Assembly: GCA_012034655.1 (NCBI GenBank) | Contig: JAAUOZ010000016.1 | Coordinates: forward strand, 1 to 45,803 | Length of the DNA stretch: 45,803 bases | Direction of reading: 5' to 3' | Source of the DNA: Leptolyngbyaceae cyanobacterium CSU_1_3 | Lineage (GTDB): Bacteria; Cyanobacteriota; Cyanobacteriia; Leptolyngbyales; Leptolyngbyaceae | Shown: piece by piece, positions 1 through 8,706 of the stretch | Layout of the letters: every line of letters begins with the position of its first letter | Position numbering within the stretch: position 1 is the first letter of the stretch | Program-made: the position numbers and the translations under genes | The notes under the pieces: generated by a model | The model's input: only the letters and a program-made list of their open reading frames with translations | What the model was told of the DNA's origin: nothing | The model's database searches: none

Positions 1-224
1 CAATACTTCGGACATTTTTTTGAACGATTTCAAAAGGCTTACAGGCTCTACGGTTTCAGAATTGAGCTATTTTTTCAAAGTCAGGTGTAGCGCTAATTTT
101 GAAAATAATATCCTGCTCACGGCTGAATCAGGGTTTGAGGTCTAAAACCTGCTCAAATTTTGTCCGAACCATTGTTAATAGACCTGATGCGTGAATCCGG
201 ATAGCTTTCCTCACGAAGTGGGGC

Positions 225-315
225 GAAGGGAGCGATCGGTCTTGTTTCCTCTGGTTCCTTCTCGTGGGGGAGAGGGCTAGGGTGATTGAGGGTAGCGTAT
301 TTGTGCAAGAGTTCT
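225..315 (+). repeat. Interspersed repeat E, copy 1
   Basis: About 90 bases that reappear, reverse-complemented, at 10820-10905. Shared blocks include GAAGGGAGC, a CCTTCTC..GGGGGAGA hairpin arm, GCTAGGGTGA-like text and GAGTTCTA. It contains no credible reading frame. In both places it lies just outside a copy of repeat family A, so E and A may travel or recombine together. Identity is roughly three quarters by eye. Confidence 0.6.
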
Positions 316-353
316 AATATTTTGAGCCAATATTTTGAGCCAATATTTTGAGC
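316..353 (+). repeat. Tandem repeat, 13-base unit x3
   Basis: Three consecutive copies of AATATTTTGAGCC (the last ends in A). The tract separates repeat E from repeat A and interrupts the alignment with the second E-A composite near 10.8 kb. No function can be assigned. Bases 1-224 and 519-646 show no gene. Confidence 0.8.
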
Positions 354-356
354 ATT

Positions 357-518
357 ATTAACCTGGCAATGGTTGTGCTTACCAGTCTGGAGGTCGTGCT
401 TCGGCTTCGCTCAGCCCTCAATAATAATGGCTCAGTGGGTTGAGCAACAATGGCTCAGCGGGCTTCGGCTCCGCTCAACCTACCCCGCCCCTGCCAGATC
501 TTTTGTTGCCAAGCTAAT
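357..518 (+). mobile_element. MITE-like repeat family A, copy 1
   Basis: A 162-base element with imperfect terminal inverted repeats: ATTAACCTGGCAA at the left and TTGCCAAGCTAAT at the right. The interior carries the family hallmark, an inverted pair of the type CTTCGGCTTCGCTCAGCC / GGCTCMGYGGGTTGAGC. No transposase is encoded, so it would be non-autonomous. It lies upstream of the first polysaccharide gene and could contribute promoter or terminator function. Other copies are at 1879, 10656 and 14885. Confidence 0.7.
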
Positions 519-646
519 GACTCCCTAAGATTGCCCTGCATCGATCGCGCCCTACGTCGGTTTTAATATTCATCCCAAGACCCACCAAAAAGGTCTTCTC
601 AGGCTTGCTGAGTCCAGGGGATTGCCAGATATTCAGGAGAAAAACA

Positions 647-1864
647 ATGGTACAAGCATCCAGTAAGCCAATGCTACTGCAATTGCCGTCCGATCAAAAT
701 TCATCCGGTCGGACATTGGGTAAAGAAGAAATTGCGTTACTCACAGAAGCAATTGAGAGTGGAACGCTAACGAGTACAAAAGGAACCTTTGTCAAAACGC
801 TAGAGAAGCAATTTGCAGAAATGCTAGGGGCAAAATATGCCTATGCTTGTGCCTCTGGGTCGGGGGCGGTTCATACGGCGATCGCGGCGATCGATCCAGA
901 ACCGGGCGACGAGATTATCACCACTTCCATCACCGATATGGGAGCATTGACCCCGATTCTTTACCAGGGCGCAATTCCGGTGTTTGCGGATGTCGATCCC
1001 AAAACCTGGAACGTGACGGCAGAGACGATCGCAGCTTGCCTGAGCGATCGCACCAAAGCCATCATCGTGACGCATCTATTTGGCAACCCCTGCAACATGA
1101 CCGAAATCATGGAACTTGCCAACTCACGCAATATCCCAGTGATTGAAGACTGCGCTCAGGCATTTCTCGCGACCCACAAGGGGCAAGCGGTGGGCACGAT
1201 CGGAACGATCGGCTGCTTTAGCTTCCAGCAGGGAAAGCACATCACCACGGGCGAAGGTGGCATTGTCACGACGAATGACGATGCGATCGCTCGTCGCATG
1301 TTTTTGTTCATTAACAAAGCATTTGGCTATGGCGATCCCAACCCTGATCACTATTTCCTTGCGCTCAACAATCGAATGGGTGAGTTGCAAGGCGCAGTGG
1401 CGGTGGCCCAACTTTCTAAACTATGGGGCTGTGTCGAGCGGCGACGGCTGGCTGCCAAAAAGATCACCCAAAAACTGCAAGGCATCGCAGGCATCGAAAC
1501 GCCCTACCACGACGATCGCAACTTGCCCGTCTACTGGAAATATTGCCTGCGGGTCGATGGTGCGATCGTCCCAGATGGGGCGGTTGGGTTGGCAAAACGG
1601 CTGAAGGAAAAAGGCATCTTTTCTGCGCCTCGCTACATTCAGAAGCCTGCGTTTCAGTGTGTTGTGTTCGAGCAGCAGCGCACCTTTGGCAATTCTCGCT
1701 GGCCCTTCACCCTGGCTCGCCCCGAAGCAGTAGACTACACACCCGACCATTTCCCTGGTACGTTTGCTGGTCTAGAAGCTGTTTTGGTGTTGCCCTGGAA
1801 CGAAGCCTACACCGACGAGCATATCGATTACATTGCCAATTCCATTCGCGAATCCCTTTTGTAA
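647..1864 (+). CDS. DegT/DnrJ/EryC1/StrS-family sugar aminotransferase
   Basis: A PLP-dependent aminotransferase of the type that converts keto nucleotide sugars to amino sugars (WbpE, ArnB, DesI relatives). The Schiff-base lysine lies in FSFQQGKHITTGEGG (about residue 197), and the PLP-phosphate region contains ACASGSGAVHTA and the VIEDCAQAF aspartate motif. At about 405 residues it has normal family length. The ATG at 647 is preferred over an upstream TTG at 605 because AGGAGA sits seven bases before it. It is followed by an oxidoreductase and an acetyltransferase in the order expected for a WbpB/E/D-like diacetamido-sugar pathway. The exact substrate cannot be read from sequence. Confidence 0.92.
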   Translation: MVQASSKPMLLQLPSDQNSSGRTLGKEEIALLTEAIESGTLTSTKGTFVKTLEKQFAEMLGAKYAYACASGSGAVHTAIAAIDPEPGDEIITTSITDMGALTPILYQGAIPVFADVDPKTWNVTAETIAACLSDRTKAIIVTHLFGNPCNMTEIMELANSRNIPVIEDCAQAFLATHKGQAVGTIGTIGCFSFQQGKHITTGEGGIVTTNDDAIARRMFLFINKAFGYGDPNPDHYFLALNNRMGELQGAVAVAQLSKLWGCVERRRLAAKKITQKLQGIAGIETPYHDDRNLPVYWKYCLRVDGAIVPDGAVGLAKRLKEKGIFSAPRYIQKPAFQCVVFEQQRTFGNSRWPFTLARPEAVDYTPDHFPGTFAGLEAVLVLPWNEAYTDEHIDYIANSIRESLL

Positions 1865-1878
1865 AAGACTGACAGATT

Positions 1879-1980
1879 ATTAACCCAGCAATGGTTGGTC
1901 TGACTCGTTTGGAGGTCGGGCTTTGACTTCGCTCAGCCCTTGATGGCTCCGTGAGTTGAGCAGCGCCGAAACCCAGCCCC
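1879..1980 (+). mobile_element. Repeat family A, copy 2 (right end lost)
   Basis: It begins ATTAACCCAGCAATGGTTG 14 bases after the aminotransferase stop and keeps the GACTTCGCTCAGCCC / GAGTTGAGCAG hairpin core. The right terminal repeat (TTGCCAAGTTAAT in intact copies) is absent, so the copy looks truncated. It fills most of the gap before the next gene. Confidence 0.6.
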
Positions 1981-2034
1981 AGGGCGAAGGCAGACAACCA
2001 TCGATTCACCCTTCATCCCTCTTCCCTCATTTTT

Positions 2035-3084
2035 ATGACACGACTCAAGTTTGGTTTAATTGGCGCGGGTGGCATTGCTCAGTCTTATGGTCGAGCCTTT
2101 GAGCGATCGCAGATTGCCGAGTTGGTCGCAGTGGCGGATATTCGCCCCGACGCGGCACGAGCCTTTGCAGAACCGCTGGGCTGTCAAAGTTTCGACTCGT
2201 TTGAGACGATGGCAGACCGCGTGGAACTAGATGCGGTGGTGATCTGCACACCGCCTGTGACGCACCGCGAGATTTCTCTATATTTTGTCGAACGCAATGT
2301 TCATGTGTTGTGCGAGAAACCGTTGAGCATAGATAGCCAAAGTGCCATCGATATGTTAGAAGCGGCCAGTCGGGCTGGAGTCTTGCTGACGATGGCCTCC
2401 AAGTTTCGCTATGTGCAGGATGTGATTCGCGCTAAGAGTTTGGTGCTGTCGGGTATTTTGGGCGAAATTGTTTTGTTTGAGAATGCGTTTACGTCGCGGG
2501 TGGATATGACGAATCGCTGGAATTCTCGACCTGAAATTAGCGGCGGCGGCGTGCTAATTGACAATGGCACACACTCGATCGACCTCATGCGTTATTTTTT
2601 GGGACCGCTGGCCGAAGTGCAAGTGATCGAAGGCAAACGCATCCAGGGTCTATCAGTCGAAGACACCGCCCGCATTTTTATCAAAAGTGCTAGTGGCGTA
2701 GTGGGCAATGTGGATCTGTCGTGGAGCATCAACAAAGAGCTAGACAGCTACATTCGCATCTATGGGTCTCAGGGCACGATCTCGATCGGCTGGAAGGAGT
2801 CTAAATATCGCCAATCCTCCAGTTCAGACTGGGTTGTTTTTGGCACAGGCTACGACAAAGTGCAGGCATTCTCTAGCCAGATCGACAACTTCTCGAAGGC
2901 TATTTGTCGCGAGGAAACACTGTTGATCACCCCAGAGGACAGCATTGCCTCCGTGGAAGTGATCGAAGCGGCCTACACCTCCATGCGTCGTAACCACTGG
3001 ATGGGCATCACCTACGACTCAGCGCGGCTGTTTGAGGCTAACGGTGTCGAAAATGATTTCAAAGTGCTGGCTGAGAGTCGGTAA
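2035..3084 (+). CDS. Gfo/Idh/MocA-family sugar oxidoreductase
   Basis: A NAD(P)-dependent dehydrogenase of 349 residues. The N-terminal Rossmann fold opens FGLIGAGGIAQSYG, and the conserved catalytic-loop motif CEKPLS is near residue 97. The C-terminal half has the family's alpha/beta substrate domain, including GGGVLIDNGTHSIDLMRYFLG, whose His-Ser-Asp cluster is typical. In WbpB-like members the enzyme oxidises C3 of a UDP-sugar acid so that a DegT enzyme can aminate it. The directly preceding aminotransferase and following acetyltransferase support that reading. No strong ribosome-binding site precedes the ATG. Substrate assignment is inference. Confidence 0.9.
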   Translation: MTRLKFGLIGAGGIAQSYGRAFERSQIAELVAVADIRPDAARAFAEPLGCQSFDSFETMADRVELDAVVICTPPVTHREISLYFVERNVHVLCEKPLSIDSQSAIDMLEAASRAGVLLTMASKFRYVQDVIRAKSLVLSGILGEIVLFENAFTSRVDMTNRWNSRPEISGGGVLIDNGTHSIDLMRYFLGPLAEVQVIEGKRIQGLSVEDTARIFIKSASGVVGNVDLSWSINKELDSYIRIYGSQGTISIGWKESKYRQSSSSDWVVFGTGYDKVQAFSSQIDNFSKAICREETLLITPEDSIASVEVIEAAYTSMRRNHWMGITYDSARLFEANGVENDFKVLAESR

Positions 3085-3137
3085 GTCGTGTGCGGTTGCC
3101 TGTTCCCTGTTGATTGAGTTGATTGACCTGTAATTTC

Positions 3138-3803
3138 ATGATTCAAAATACCCCTGTTGCTGTTGCAGATTTTAGTATGAGCGTTCGGATTCATCCCACG
3201 GCGATCGTTGAGTTGGGGGTTGAGATTGGTTCTGGTTCCTGCGTGTGGGATGGTGTTCATATTCGTCATTCCACTCGCATTGGTGAAGAATGCATCGTTG
3301 GTGAGAAGACCTATATTGCCTATGGTGTTGTCATTGGCAATCGTGTTAAGATTAACGCCTTCGTTTACGTTTGTAATGCAGTTACCATTCAAGATGGTGT
3401 GATGATCAGCGCGGGAACCATTTTCACAAACGATCGCTTTCCGAGAGCTACCACCGTCGATCTGAGAGAATTGCGATCTTCTGATCCCGATCACCACACC
3501 CTACCCACTTTGGTGCAAGAAGGAGCCACAATCGGGGCAGGCTGCACGATCGGCAACGATCTATCGATCGGGCGGTTTGCAATGGTGGGCATGGGGTCTT
3601 TAGTGACCCAATCGGTTCCAGATTTTCATTTGGCGATCGGGCATCCTGCAAAGTCGGTCGGTTGTGTGTGTCGCTGTGGTCAATTGCTCACTCGTTTTCC
3701 TGCTGACCCAGAAGCACTAACTTGTGAAATTGATTGCCCGACCTGCGGGTTGAGGTATGCGATTCGGAGGGGGCAAGTGATTGAACTGACTCCTCCTCTC
3801 TAA
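3138..3803 (+). CDS. Left-handed beta-helix acyltransferase (WbpD/WlbB-like) with C-terminal Cys pairs
   Basis: Hexapeptide-repeat acetyltransferase. From about residue 15 it shows repeated [IV]G-x4 turns (IHPTAIVE, IGEECIVGEKTYIAYG, IGNRVKINAFVYVCNAV), then the loop ISAGTIFTNDRFPRA typical of UDP-3-aminosugar N-acetyltransferases. The last 50 residues carry CVCRCG and CPTCG, a probable zinc knuckle known from some members. The start is uncertain: ATG 3138 gives 221 residues, and ATG 3177 would begin directly at SVRIHPTAIVE, closer to usual family starts. It completes the aminotransferase-dehydrogenase-acetyltransferase trio. No UDP-sugar 6-dehydrogenase is in the window. Confidence 0.88.
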   Translation: MIQNTPVAVADFSMSVRIHPTAIVELGVEIGSGSCVWDGVHIRHSTRIGEECIVGEKTYIAYGVVIGNRVKINAFVYVCNAVTIQDGVMISAGTIFTNDRFPRATTVDLRELRSSDPDHHTLPTLVQEGATIGAGCTIGNDLSIGRFAMVGMGSLVTQSVPDFHLAIGHPAKSVGCVCRCGQLLTRFPADPEALTCEIDCPTCGLRYAIRRGQVIELTPPL

Positions 3804-4040
3804 CCGCGTCGCCATGACCCAATCTGAACAGGGTTGATCAGTAGCAAGGGAGAATTTTTATAGGACGCATTTCGACTGCGCCCAAGGCTCAAAATCTTCC
3901 CTAGAGGAGGGTAGAGCGGAGTCGAACCCCGGCATGGTTTGCCTTAACTTCACCCTCCTACTGATTACACCGAGACATGCAAAAAAACGTCTCAGTACCA
4001 GCTTCTAGAACCCACCATAGAACCCATCTTAAAATTCACA

Positions 4041-5396
4041 ATGTCATCTAAACCAACAAGCTGGGGAATCGTCGGAGGGGGCATCCTGGGTATGACCCTC
4101 GCCCTGCGGCTAGCCCAGCAAGGAAAGCAAGTTACGCTGTTTGAAGGAGCCGATCGCCTGGGGGGGTTGGCCAGTGCTTGGCAGTTGGGCGATGTCGTTT
4201 GGGATCGTCACTACCACGTCACATTGCTGTCAGACAGATACTTGCGGGCTTTGCTGACTGAGTTGGGGCTAGAGGCAGACATGCAATGGGTGGAAACCAA
4301 AACCGGGTTTTATACCGATGGCAAACTCTATTCGATGTCAAACACGCTGGAGTTTTTGCAATTTCCACCCCTGGGATTGGTTGACAAACTGCGCTTGGGC
4401 TTCACAATTTTCTATGCTTCTAAGGTGAAAGACTGGAAAAAGTTAGAAAAAATTTCAGTGGTGCAATGGCTGAGAAACCTGTCAGGAAATCGCACCTTTG
4501 AAAAAATCTGGCTACCGCTGCTCCGATCGAAACTAGGCGACCATTACACCAAAGCATCTGCCTCGTTTATTTGGGCCATTATTGCCAGAATGTACGCAGC
4601 CAGGCGAACAGGGTTGAAAAAAGAAATGTTTGGCTATCTGCCGGGTGGCTATGCCAGAGTCCTCGATCGCTTTACCCAGGTGTTGCTCGATCGCGGCGTT
4701 AAAATTCAGACGGGGCATCGAGTACAGCAAGTAGAGTCATCAGAGGGGCTGGCTTATATTGAGTTTGAGAATGGACATCGAGAAGCATTCGATCGAGTGA
4801 TTCTGACGATGGCCGCCCCTTTAGTAGCCAAAATCTGCCCAGCATTGTCTCAAATAGAACAAGATTGTCTCAATGCGATCGAGTATCAGGGTATCGTTTG
4901 TGCATCATTACTATTGAAGAAGCCCCTTGCTTCCTATTATGTGACAAATATTACAGATACCTGGGTTCCATTCACGGGTGTGATTGAAATGACCACCCTA
5001 GTCGATCGTGCTGAATTTGGCGGTCGATCGCTGGTCTATTTACCTAAGTATATTCCCCCCGATGATCCTGTGTTTCAGCTTTCTGATCAGCAGCTTGCCG
5101 ATCGCTTCATTCAAGCCCTCGTACAGATGTATCCTCACTTCGATCGCAGTGATATTTTGGCGTTCTGTGTGTCTCGTGTAAAGTATGTTTTTGCGATTAC
5201 CACACTCAACTACTCAGAAAAGTTACCAGCCATGCAAACTTCTCTCCCTGGCGTGCATATCATTAACTCAGCCCATATCCCCAATGGGACGCTAAACGCC
5301 AACGAAACCGTGCAGTTGGCTGACAAAGCGATCGCCCAATTGCTGACCCTTTCTGCGCCCCCCACGCCCCACGCCTCAACCTCTCTCAAGGGATGA
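4041..5396 (+). CDS. FAD-dependent amine-oxidase-like (protoporphyrinogen-oxidase fold) protein
   Basis: A flavoprotein of 451 residues. The N-terminus has the ADP-binding motif GIVGGGILGMTLALRLA followed by LFEGADRLGGLASAW, the signature of the amine oxidase/protoporphyrinogen oxidase/UDP-galactopyranose mutase superfamily. The C-terminal FAD segment reads HIINSAHIPNGTLNANET. Proteins of this type occur often in polysaccharide loci, but their reactions are mostly unknown. The context (after a nucleotide-sugar module, before a methyltransferase) suggests redox modification of a sugar or lipid-linked intermediate rather than haem synthesis. A second, divergent family member lies at 7172-8488. 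The final 15 residues, with repeated Pro and Ala, are low complexity. Confidence 0.82.
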   Translation: MSSKPTSWGIVGGGILGMTLALRLAQQGKQVTLFEGADRLGGLASAWQLGDVVWDRHYHVTLLSDRYLRALLTELGLEADMQWVETKTGFYTDGKLYSMSNTLEFLQFPPLGLVDKLRLGFTIFYASKVKDWKKLEKISVVQWLRNLSGNRTFEKIWLPLLRSKLGDHYTKASASFIWAIIARMYAARRTGLKKEMFGYLPGGYARVLDRFTQVLLDRGVKIQTGHRVQQVESSEGLAYIEFENGHREAFDRVILTMAAPLVAKICPALSQIEQDCLNAIEYQGIVCASLLLKKPLASYYVTNITDTWVPFTGVIEMTTLVDRAEFGGRSLVYLPKYIPPDDPVFQLSDQQLADRFIQALVQMYPHFDRSDILAFCVSRVKYVFAITTLNYSEKLPAMQTSLPGVHIINSAHIPNGTLNANETVQLADKAIAQLLTLSAPPTPHASTSLKG

Positions 5397-5458
5397 GTCA
5401 CCCATTTTAACTTCTGCGTTGCTCGTAAGAAGCTCCTATCGGACAGGATGACGAATTG

Positions 5459-6484
5459 ATGAATACCCAATTACATAAACCCCTTCAGGAGCAGATTTCT
5501 GCCTCCTATGGCGCACCCTGCCGAGCCGATGGCACAGAGCCTTTGGCGCTCACGCGGGTCACATGCTGCATTTGCGAAGTCGAGGATGCTCAACCTCTGG
5601 CCGTGGGTGAAGACTTCGAGTATCGCACCAGTCCTGATACCTTTCTGGCTGTGCAATGCCGAGGGTGTGGCTTAGTTTATCTGAACCCGCGCCCGGCTCC
5701 GTCGGAACTCGATCGCATCTATCCCCCGGACTATCATGCGTTCGAGTTCTCTGCCGAGCGCTATGGTTTTGTCTACAAAGTTCGGCGCAAGCTCGAAGCT
5801 AAGCGTCTGCTGTCTTGCTGCAAAGGGCTAGGAAAAACTGCTCGCATTGTGGATGTCGGTTGCGGTGACGGGTTTCACCTGCGATTGCTGCGAGACTACG
5901 GAAATCCGAGTTGGCAACTTGAAGGGGTCGAGCCGAGCCGCCTGGCGGTGAATGCTGGACTGGATCAGGGTCTCAAAATCCATCAGGGTATTGTGCAAGA
6001 TTTGGTACGAAATCTAGAATTACCCGCCGCCAGCTACGATCTGGCCTTCATGATTGCCACGATCGAACATGTTGACGATCCTGTGGCGGTCTTGGCGGCG
6101 GTGCGATCGCTGCTCAGGCCCGGTGGCAGAGTGGTAATCGTGACCGACAACACCCAAACCCTAGATTTTCGCCTATTCCACACTCGGCACTGGGGCGGCT
6201 ACCACTTCCCACGCCACTGGAATCTGTTTAACCCCAAAAATCTACGTCTGCTGGCTCAAAAAACCGATATGCAGGTCGAAAATTTGACGACGATCGTCAG
6301 CCCCGTGAACTGGGTCTACTCGATCCGTAACCTGCTGGTCGATTGGAACGCCCCCCAGTGGTTGATCAATCAATTTAGTTTGCAGTCTACGCTTTCTCTG
6401 GGAGTTTTTACTCTATTTGATATGCTGCACCAGTGGATGGGACACGGAGCATTGATGCGATCGACCTTGCGACGACCTGACTAA
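5459..6484 (+). CDS. Class I SAM-dependent methyltransferase with N-terminal Cys cluster
   Basis: About 341 residues. Residues 30-75 carry CCICEVED and a later CRGCGLVYLNPRP, the zinc-binding N-terminal module found on many sugar C- and O-methyltransferases. Motif I is IVDVGCGDGFHLRLL, followed by EGVEPS, and the post-I/II region is SYDLAFMIATIEHVDDP. Motif III is LLRPGGRVVIVT. The ATG at 5459 follows an in-frame TTG by one codon and is preferred. Its position in the glycan locus suggests methylation of a sugar or terminal residue. The acceptor is not predictable. Confidence 0.85.
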   Translation: MNTQLHKPLQEQISASYGAPCRADGTEPLALTRVTCCICEVEDAQPLAVGEDFEYRTSPDTFLAVQCRGCGLVYLNPRPAPSELDRIYPPDYHAFEFSAERYGFVYKVRRKLEAKRLLSCCKGLGKTARIVDVGCGDGFHLRLLRDYGNPSWQLEGVEPSRLAVNAGLDQGLKIHQGIVQDLVRNLELPAASYDLAFMIATIEHVDDPVAVLAAVRSLLRPGGRVVIVTDNTQTLDFRLFHTRHWGGYHFPRHWNLFNPKNLRLLAQKTDMQVENLTTIVSPVNWVYSIRNLLVDWNAPQWLINQFSLQSTLSLGVFTLFDMLHQWMGHGALMRSTLRRPD

Positions 6485-6530
6485 TTCTCGGTGTGGCTCC
6501 TGTGAGCACTTCCTGGGAAGGGGTGAGGGG

Positions 6531-7055
6531 TTATCTTTGCCACGCTTCATGAGAGGGATCTTTGTGAGAGGGATCTTTGTGAGAGGGATGAGTTCTTGGG
6601 TTGTCAGCATTCCAAGTTGGAAGTATATCGCCATCAAGCGAACTGGCTTTACTGGTGTACGATTCTTCCTGCTCAATCACTTTAATTCCGTACCGTTCGC
6701 AGAGGCTTTCCAGCTTGCGCTTAACGGTAAAAACGGGAATTTATTTGCGTAAAGTTCTGATTGTTGCGTTTACCCAGATTTACATCTGAAGCAACTTGAA
6801 GAACGATTGAAACGAGCGGTCAACGATTTTCAGGGTTTGTTGAGCAATGTCAGTCGCCAGCAGTTTATAGTTTTCATTTCCTTTGGAATGATGATCGTTG
6901 CCCTCATCCCGAAGATGCTTTCGCCCCTGAAAGAAGTATTGGCGGACGTTGTACAGACCGAGATTGAACATATTCTTGCTCAATCGACAAAGCTGTTTTG
7001 CGACTTCTGTTTCTGCTTTATTCAGTTTCAATCGATTGGTTTGATTGAGAAGCAT
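6531..7055 (-). pseudogene. tnpB: Decayed TnpB (IS200/IS605-type) remnant
   Basis: Three fragments of one TnpB survive on the minus strand. The N-terminal part (7055-6780, about 91 codons) starts MLLNQTNRLKLNKAE and ends RSFQSFFKLLQM, the helical N-terminal region of TnpB. After a large internal loss comes NLGKRNNQNF (near 6775-6745). In another frame GIKVIEQEESYTSKASSL (about 6690-6637) follows, containing the RuvC-II EESYTSKAS motif of TnpB. The tail runs into a short tandem repeat and stops. Upstream at 7080-7130 is a GCGGCTTTAACCGC-containing hairpin, like an IS605-type end. No tnpA is present. It is clearly inactive. Confidence 0.75.
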
Positions 7056-7171
7056 TTCACAGTTTCCGCTAGAAACACATCTATGGTAGCGGAGAGGCGG
7101 TTAAAGCCGCGAGTTCGTTTTTCCTCTCAGGTCTCAAGACGCTGAGTTCCCAAACGTATCAAGGTTTTCTT

Positions 7172-8488
7172 ATGGTAAGCGCAGAGATGAAACCCGTGGC
7201 AATCGTCGGCGCAGGTCTAGCAGGATTGACAGCAGCCTGGACGCTGAGGCAGCAGAAGATCCCCGTGGTGCTGTACGAAGCAGGGAAGCAAATTGCCGGG
7301 CTAGCAGGCAGTTTTCATGATCCCGATGGGTTCACCTACGACTTTGGGGCGCACTTTGTCACCAATCGATTGGCGGCGGCGCTGGGGGTGGGTGCTCACT
7401 GTCGAGATGTGCGCTATTACGGAGAATCGGTATTGCTCAAGGGGCGACATTATTCTTACCCGTTTGGCTTGATGCAGGTTCCTCGCTATGTGCTCAGTGG
7501 GTTGGCTAGTCGGGTCAGAAAGCATCAGCCACGATCGGCAGCGGACTGGTTTCGGGCGCAGTATGGCCATGCCCTGGCCAATGAGGTGGCGATCCCCCTG
7601 ACAGAAGCCTGGTCTGGCGTGGCAGCCTCGGATCTCTCCCCCGCCGTAGGAGACAAACTTCAAGGGGGGATCGCCCAGTCGATCGTGCACAAAATTGCCG
7701 CCCAGATCACCCACCGCGCCGTCACCAATGGCTATAGCCACGAGGCTTCTGAGAACCCTAATGTCTGGCACGTCTACCCCAAAGGTGGACTTGGATTGCT
7801 CTGCCAAAAACTGGCGGCCGACGTGGAAGATGTGATCCAATTAGAAACGCCTGTCGAAGCTATTTTGACGGCAGAAAATCGCGCCGTTGCCGTCCGAGTT
7901 CAGGGCAAAGAACAACCCGTTTCGGCGGTGATCAGTACGGCTCCCTGTCATGTTTTGGCAAAATTGGTGCAGGGTACAGACGCGCTACACCCTTTGTCTC
8001 GCTTTCGTTATCGCCCGATGGTTTTTGTCAATATGCGCTTTCAGGGGCGGGGCTTGCTCTCCGATACCGTCGTCTGGACACCCGAAAAAGACTTTCTCTT
8101 CTTTCGCCTAACCGAAACCGCACTGTCAATGCCGTGGCTAGCACCCGAAGGAAAAACCTTAATCACTGTGGATATCGGTTGTGAAATTGGCGACGAAATT
8201 TGGATAATGCCAGAGGAAACACTAGGCGAACTCTGTCTACAACACCTCGAACCGATGATTCCCGATGGGCGCGCGCGATACTTTGGCTGTCGCGTCTTGC
8301 GAACCCCGATCGCTTACCCAGTGTTTCTGAATGACTACGAAGACGATCGCCTGCGCCTGACGCGATCGACCGGCATTGCCGGGCTGCACAGCATCGGGCG
8401 CAACGGTGAATTTGCTCACCTGCTAATGGAAGACATCTATTGGCGCACCACCCAAAAAATGCGTCACCTGGCCGCCACGCTTAATTGA
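7172..8488 (+). CDS. FAD-dependent amine-oxidase/protoporphyrinogen-oxidase-like protein
   Basis: A flavoprotein of 438 residues, only distantly similar to the one at 4041. The N-terminus VAIVGAGLAGLTAAWTL and LYEAGKQIAGLAGSF form the FAD-binding motif, and YDFGAHFVTN resembles the UDP-galactopyranose mutase and phytoene-desaturase-like families. The C-terminal HSIGRNGEFAHLLMEDIYW is the second flavin contact and is commonly seen in this family in capsule loci. AAGG lies eight bases before the ATG. The role is probably redox chemistry on a polysaccharide precursor. The substrate is unknown, and a role in porphyrin synthesis seems unlikely given the neighbours. Confidence 0.82.
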   Translation: MVSAEMKPVAIVGAGLAGLTAAWTLRQQKIPVVLYEAGKQIAGLAGSFHDPDGFTYDFGAHFVTNRLAAALGVGAHCRDVRYYGESVLLKGRHYSYPFGLMQVPRYVLSGLASRVRKHQPRSAADWFRAQYGHALANEVAIPLTEAWSGVAASDLSPAVGDKLQGGIAQSIVHKIAAQITHRAVTNGYSHEASENPNVWHVYPKGGLGLLCQKLAADVEDVIQLETPVEAILTAENRAVAVRVQGKEQPVSAVISTAPCHVLAKLVQGTDALHPLSRFRYRPMVFVNMRFQGRGLLSDTVVWTPEKDFLFFRLTETALSMPWLAPEGKTLITVDIGCEIGDEIWIMPEETLGELCLQHLEPMIPDGRARYFGCRVLRTPIAYPVFLNDYEDDRLRLTRSTGIAGLHSIGRNGEFAHLLMEDIYWRTTQKMRHLAATLN

Positions 8489-8579
8489 TCGATCCCTGGT
8501 TGGCTGACAAATTTTTCCCCTCATCTCCCACCCGTTCTCCTACCAGGGCTAGAAGGAGAGTCGAAACAAAACTAGATTT

Positions 8580-8640
8580 CAGAGCGACTCGCTTGCCCTG
8601 GGAAAGGGGTTGGGGTGAAGGTGGTTTGAGTTTTGTCAGT
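8580..8640 (-). repeat. Interspersed repeat F, copy 1
   Basis: The reverse complement reads ACTGACAAAACTC, then CACCCCAACCCC, then GAGTCGCTCTG. The same order of blocks appears on the + strand at 24928-25002. It is not coding and lies in the 218-base gap before the deacetylase gene. Confidence 0.55.
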
Positions 8641-8706
8641 CAATCAGGATCAACCCACTAATCTTAAGTCAATTTGCATCTAGAAGTTAAATCGTGAATT
8701 TGCACC

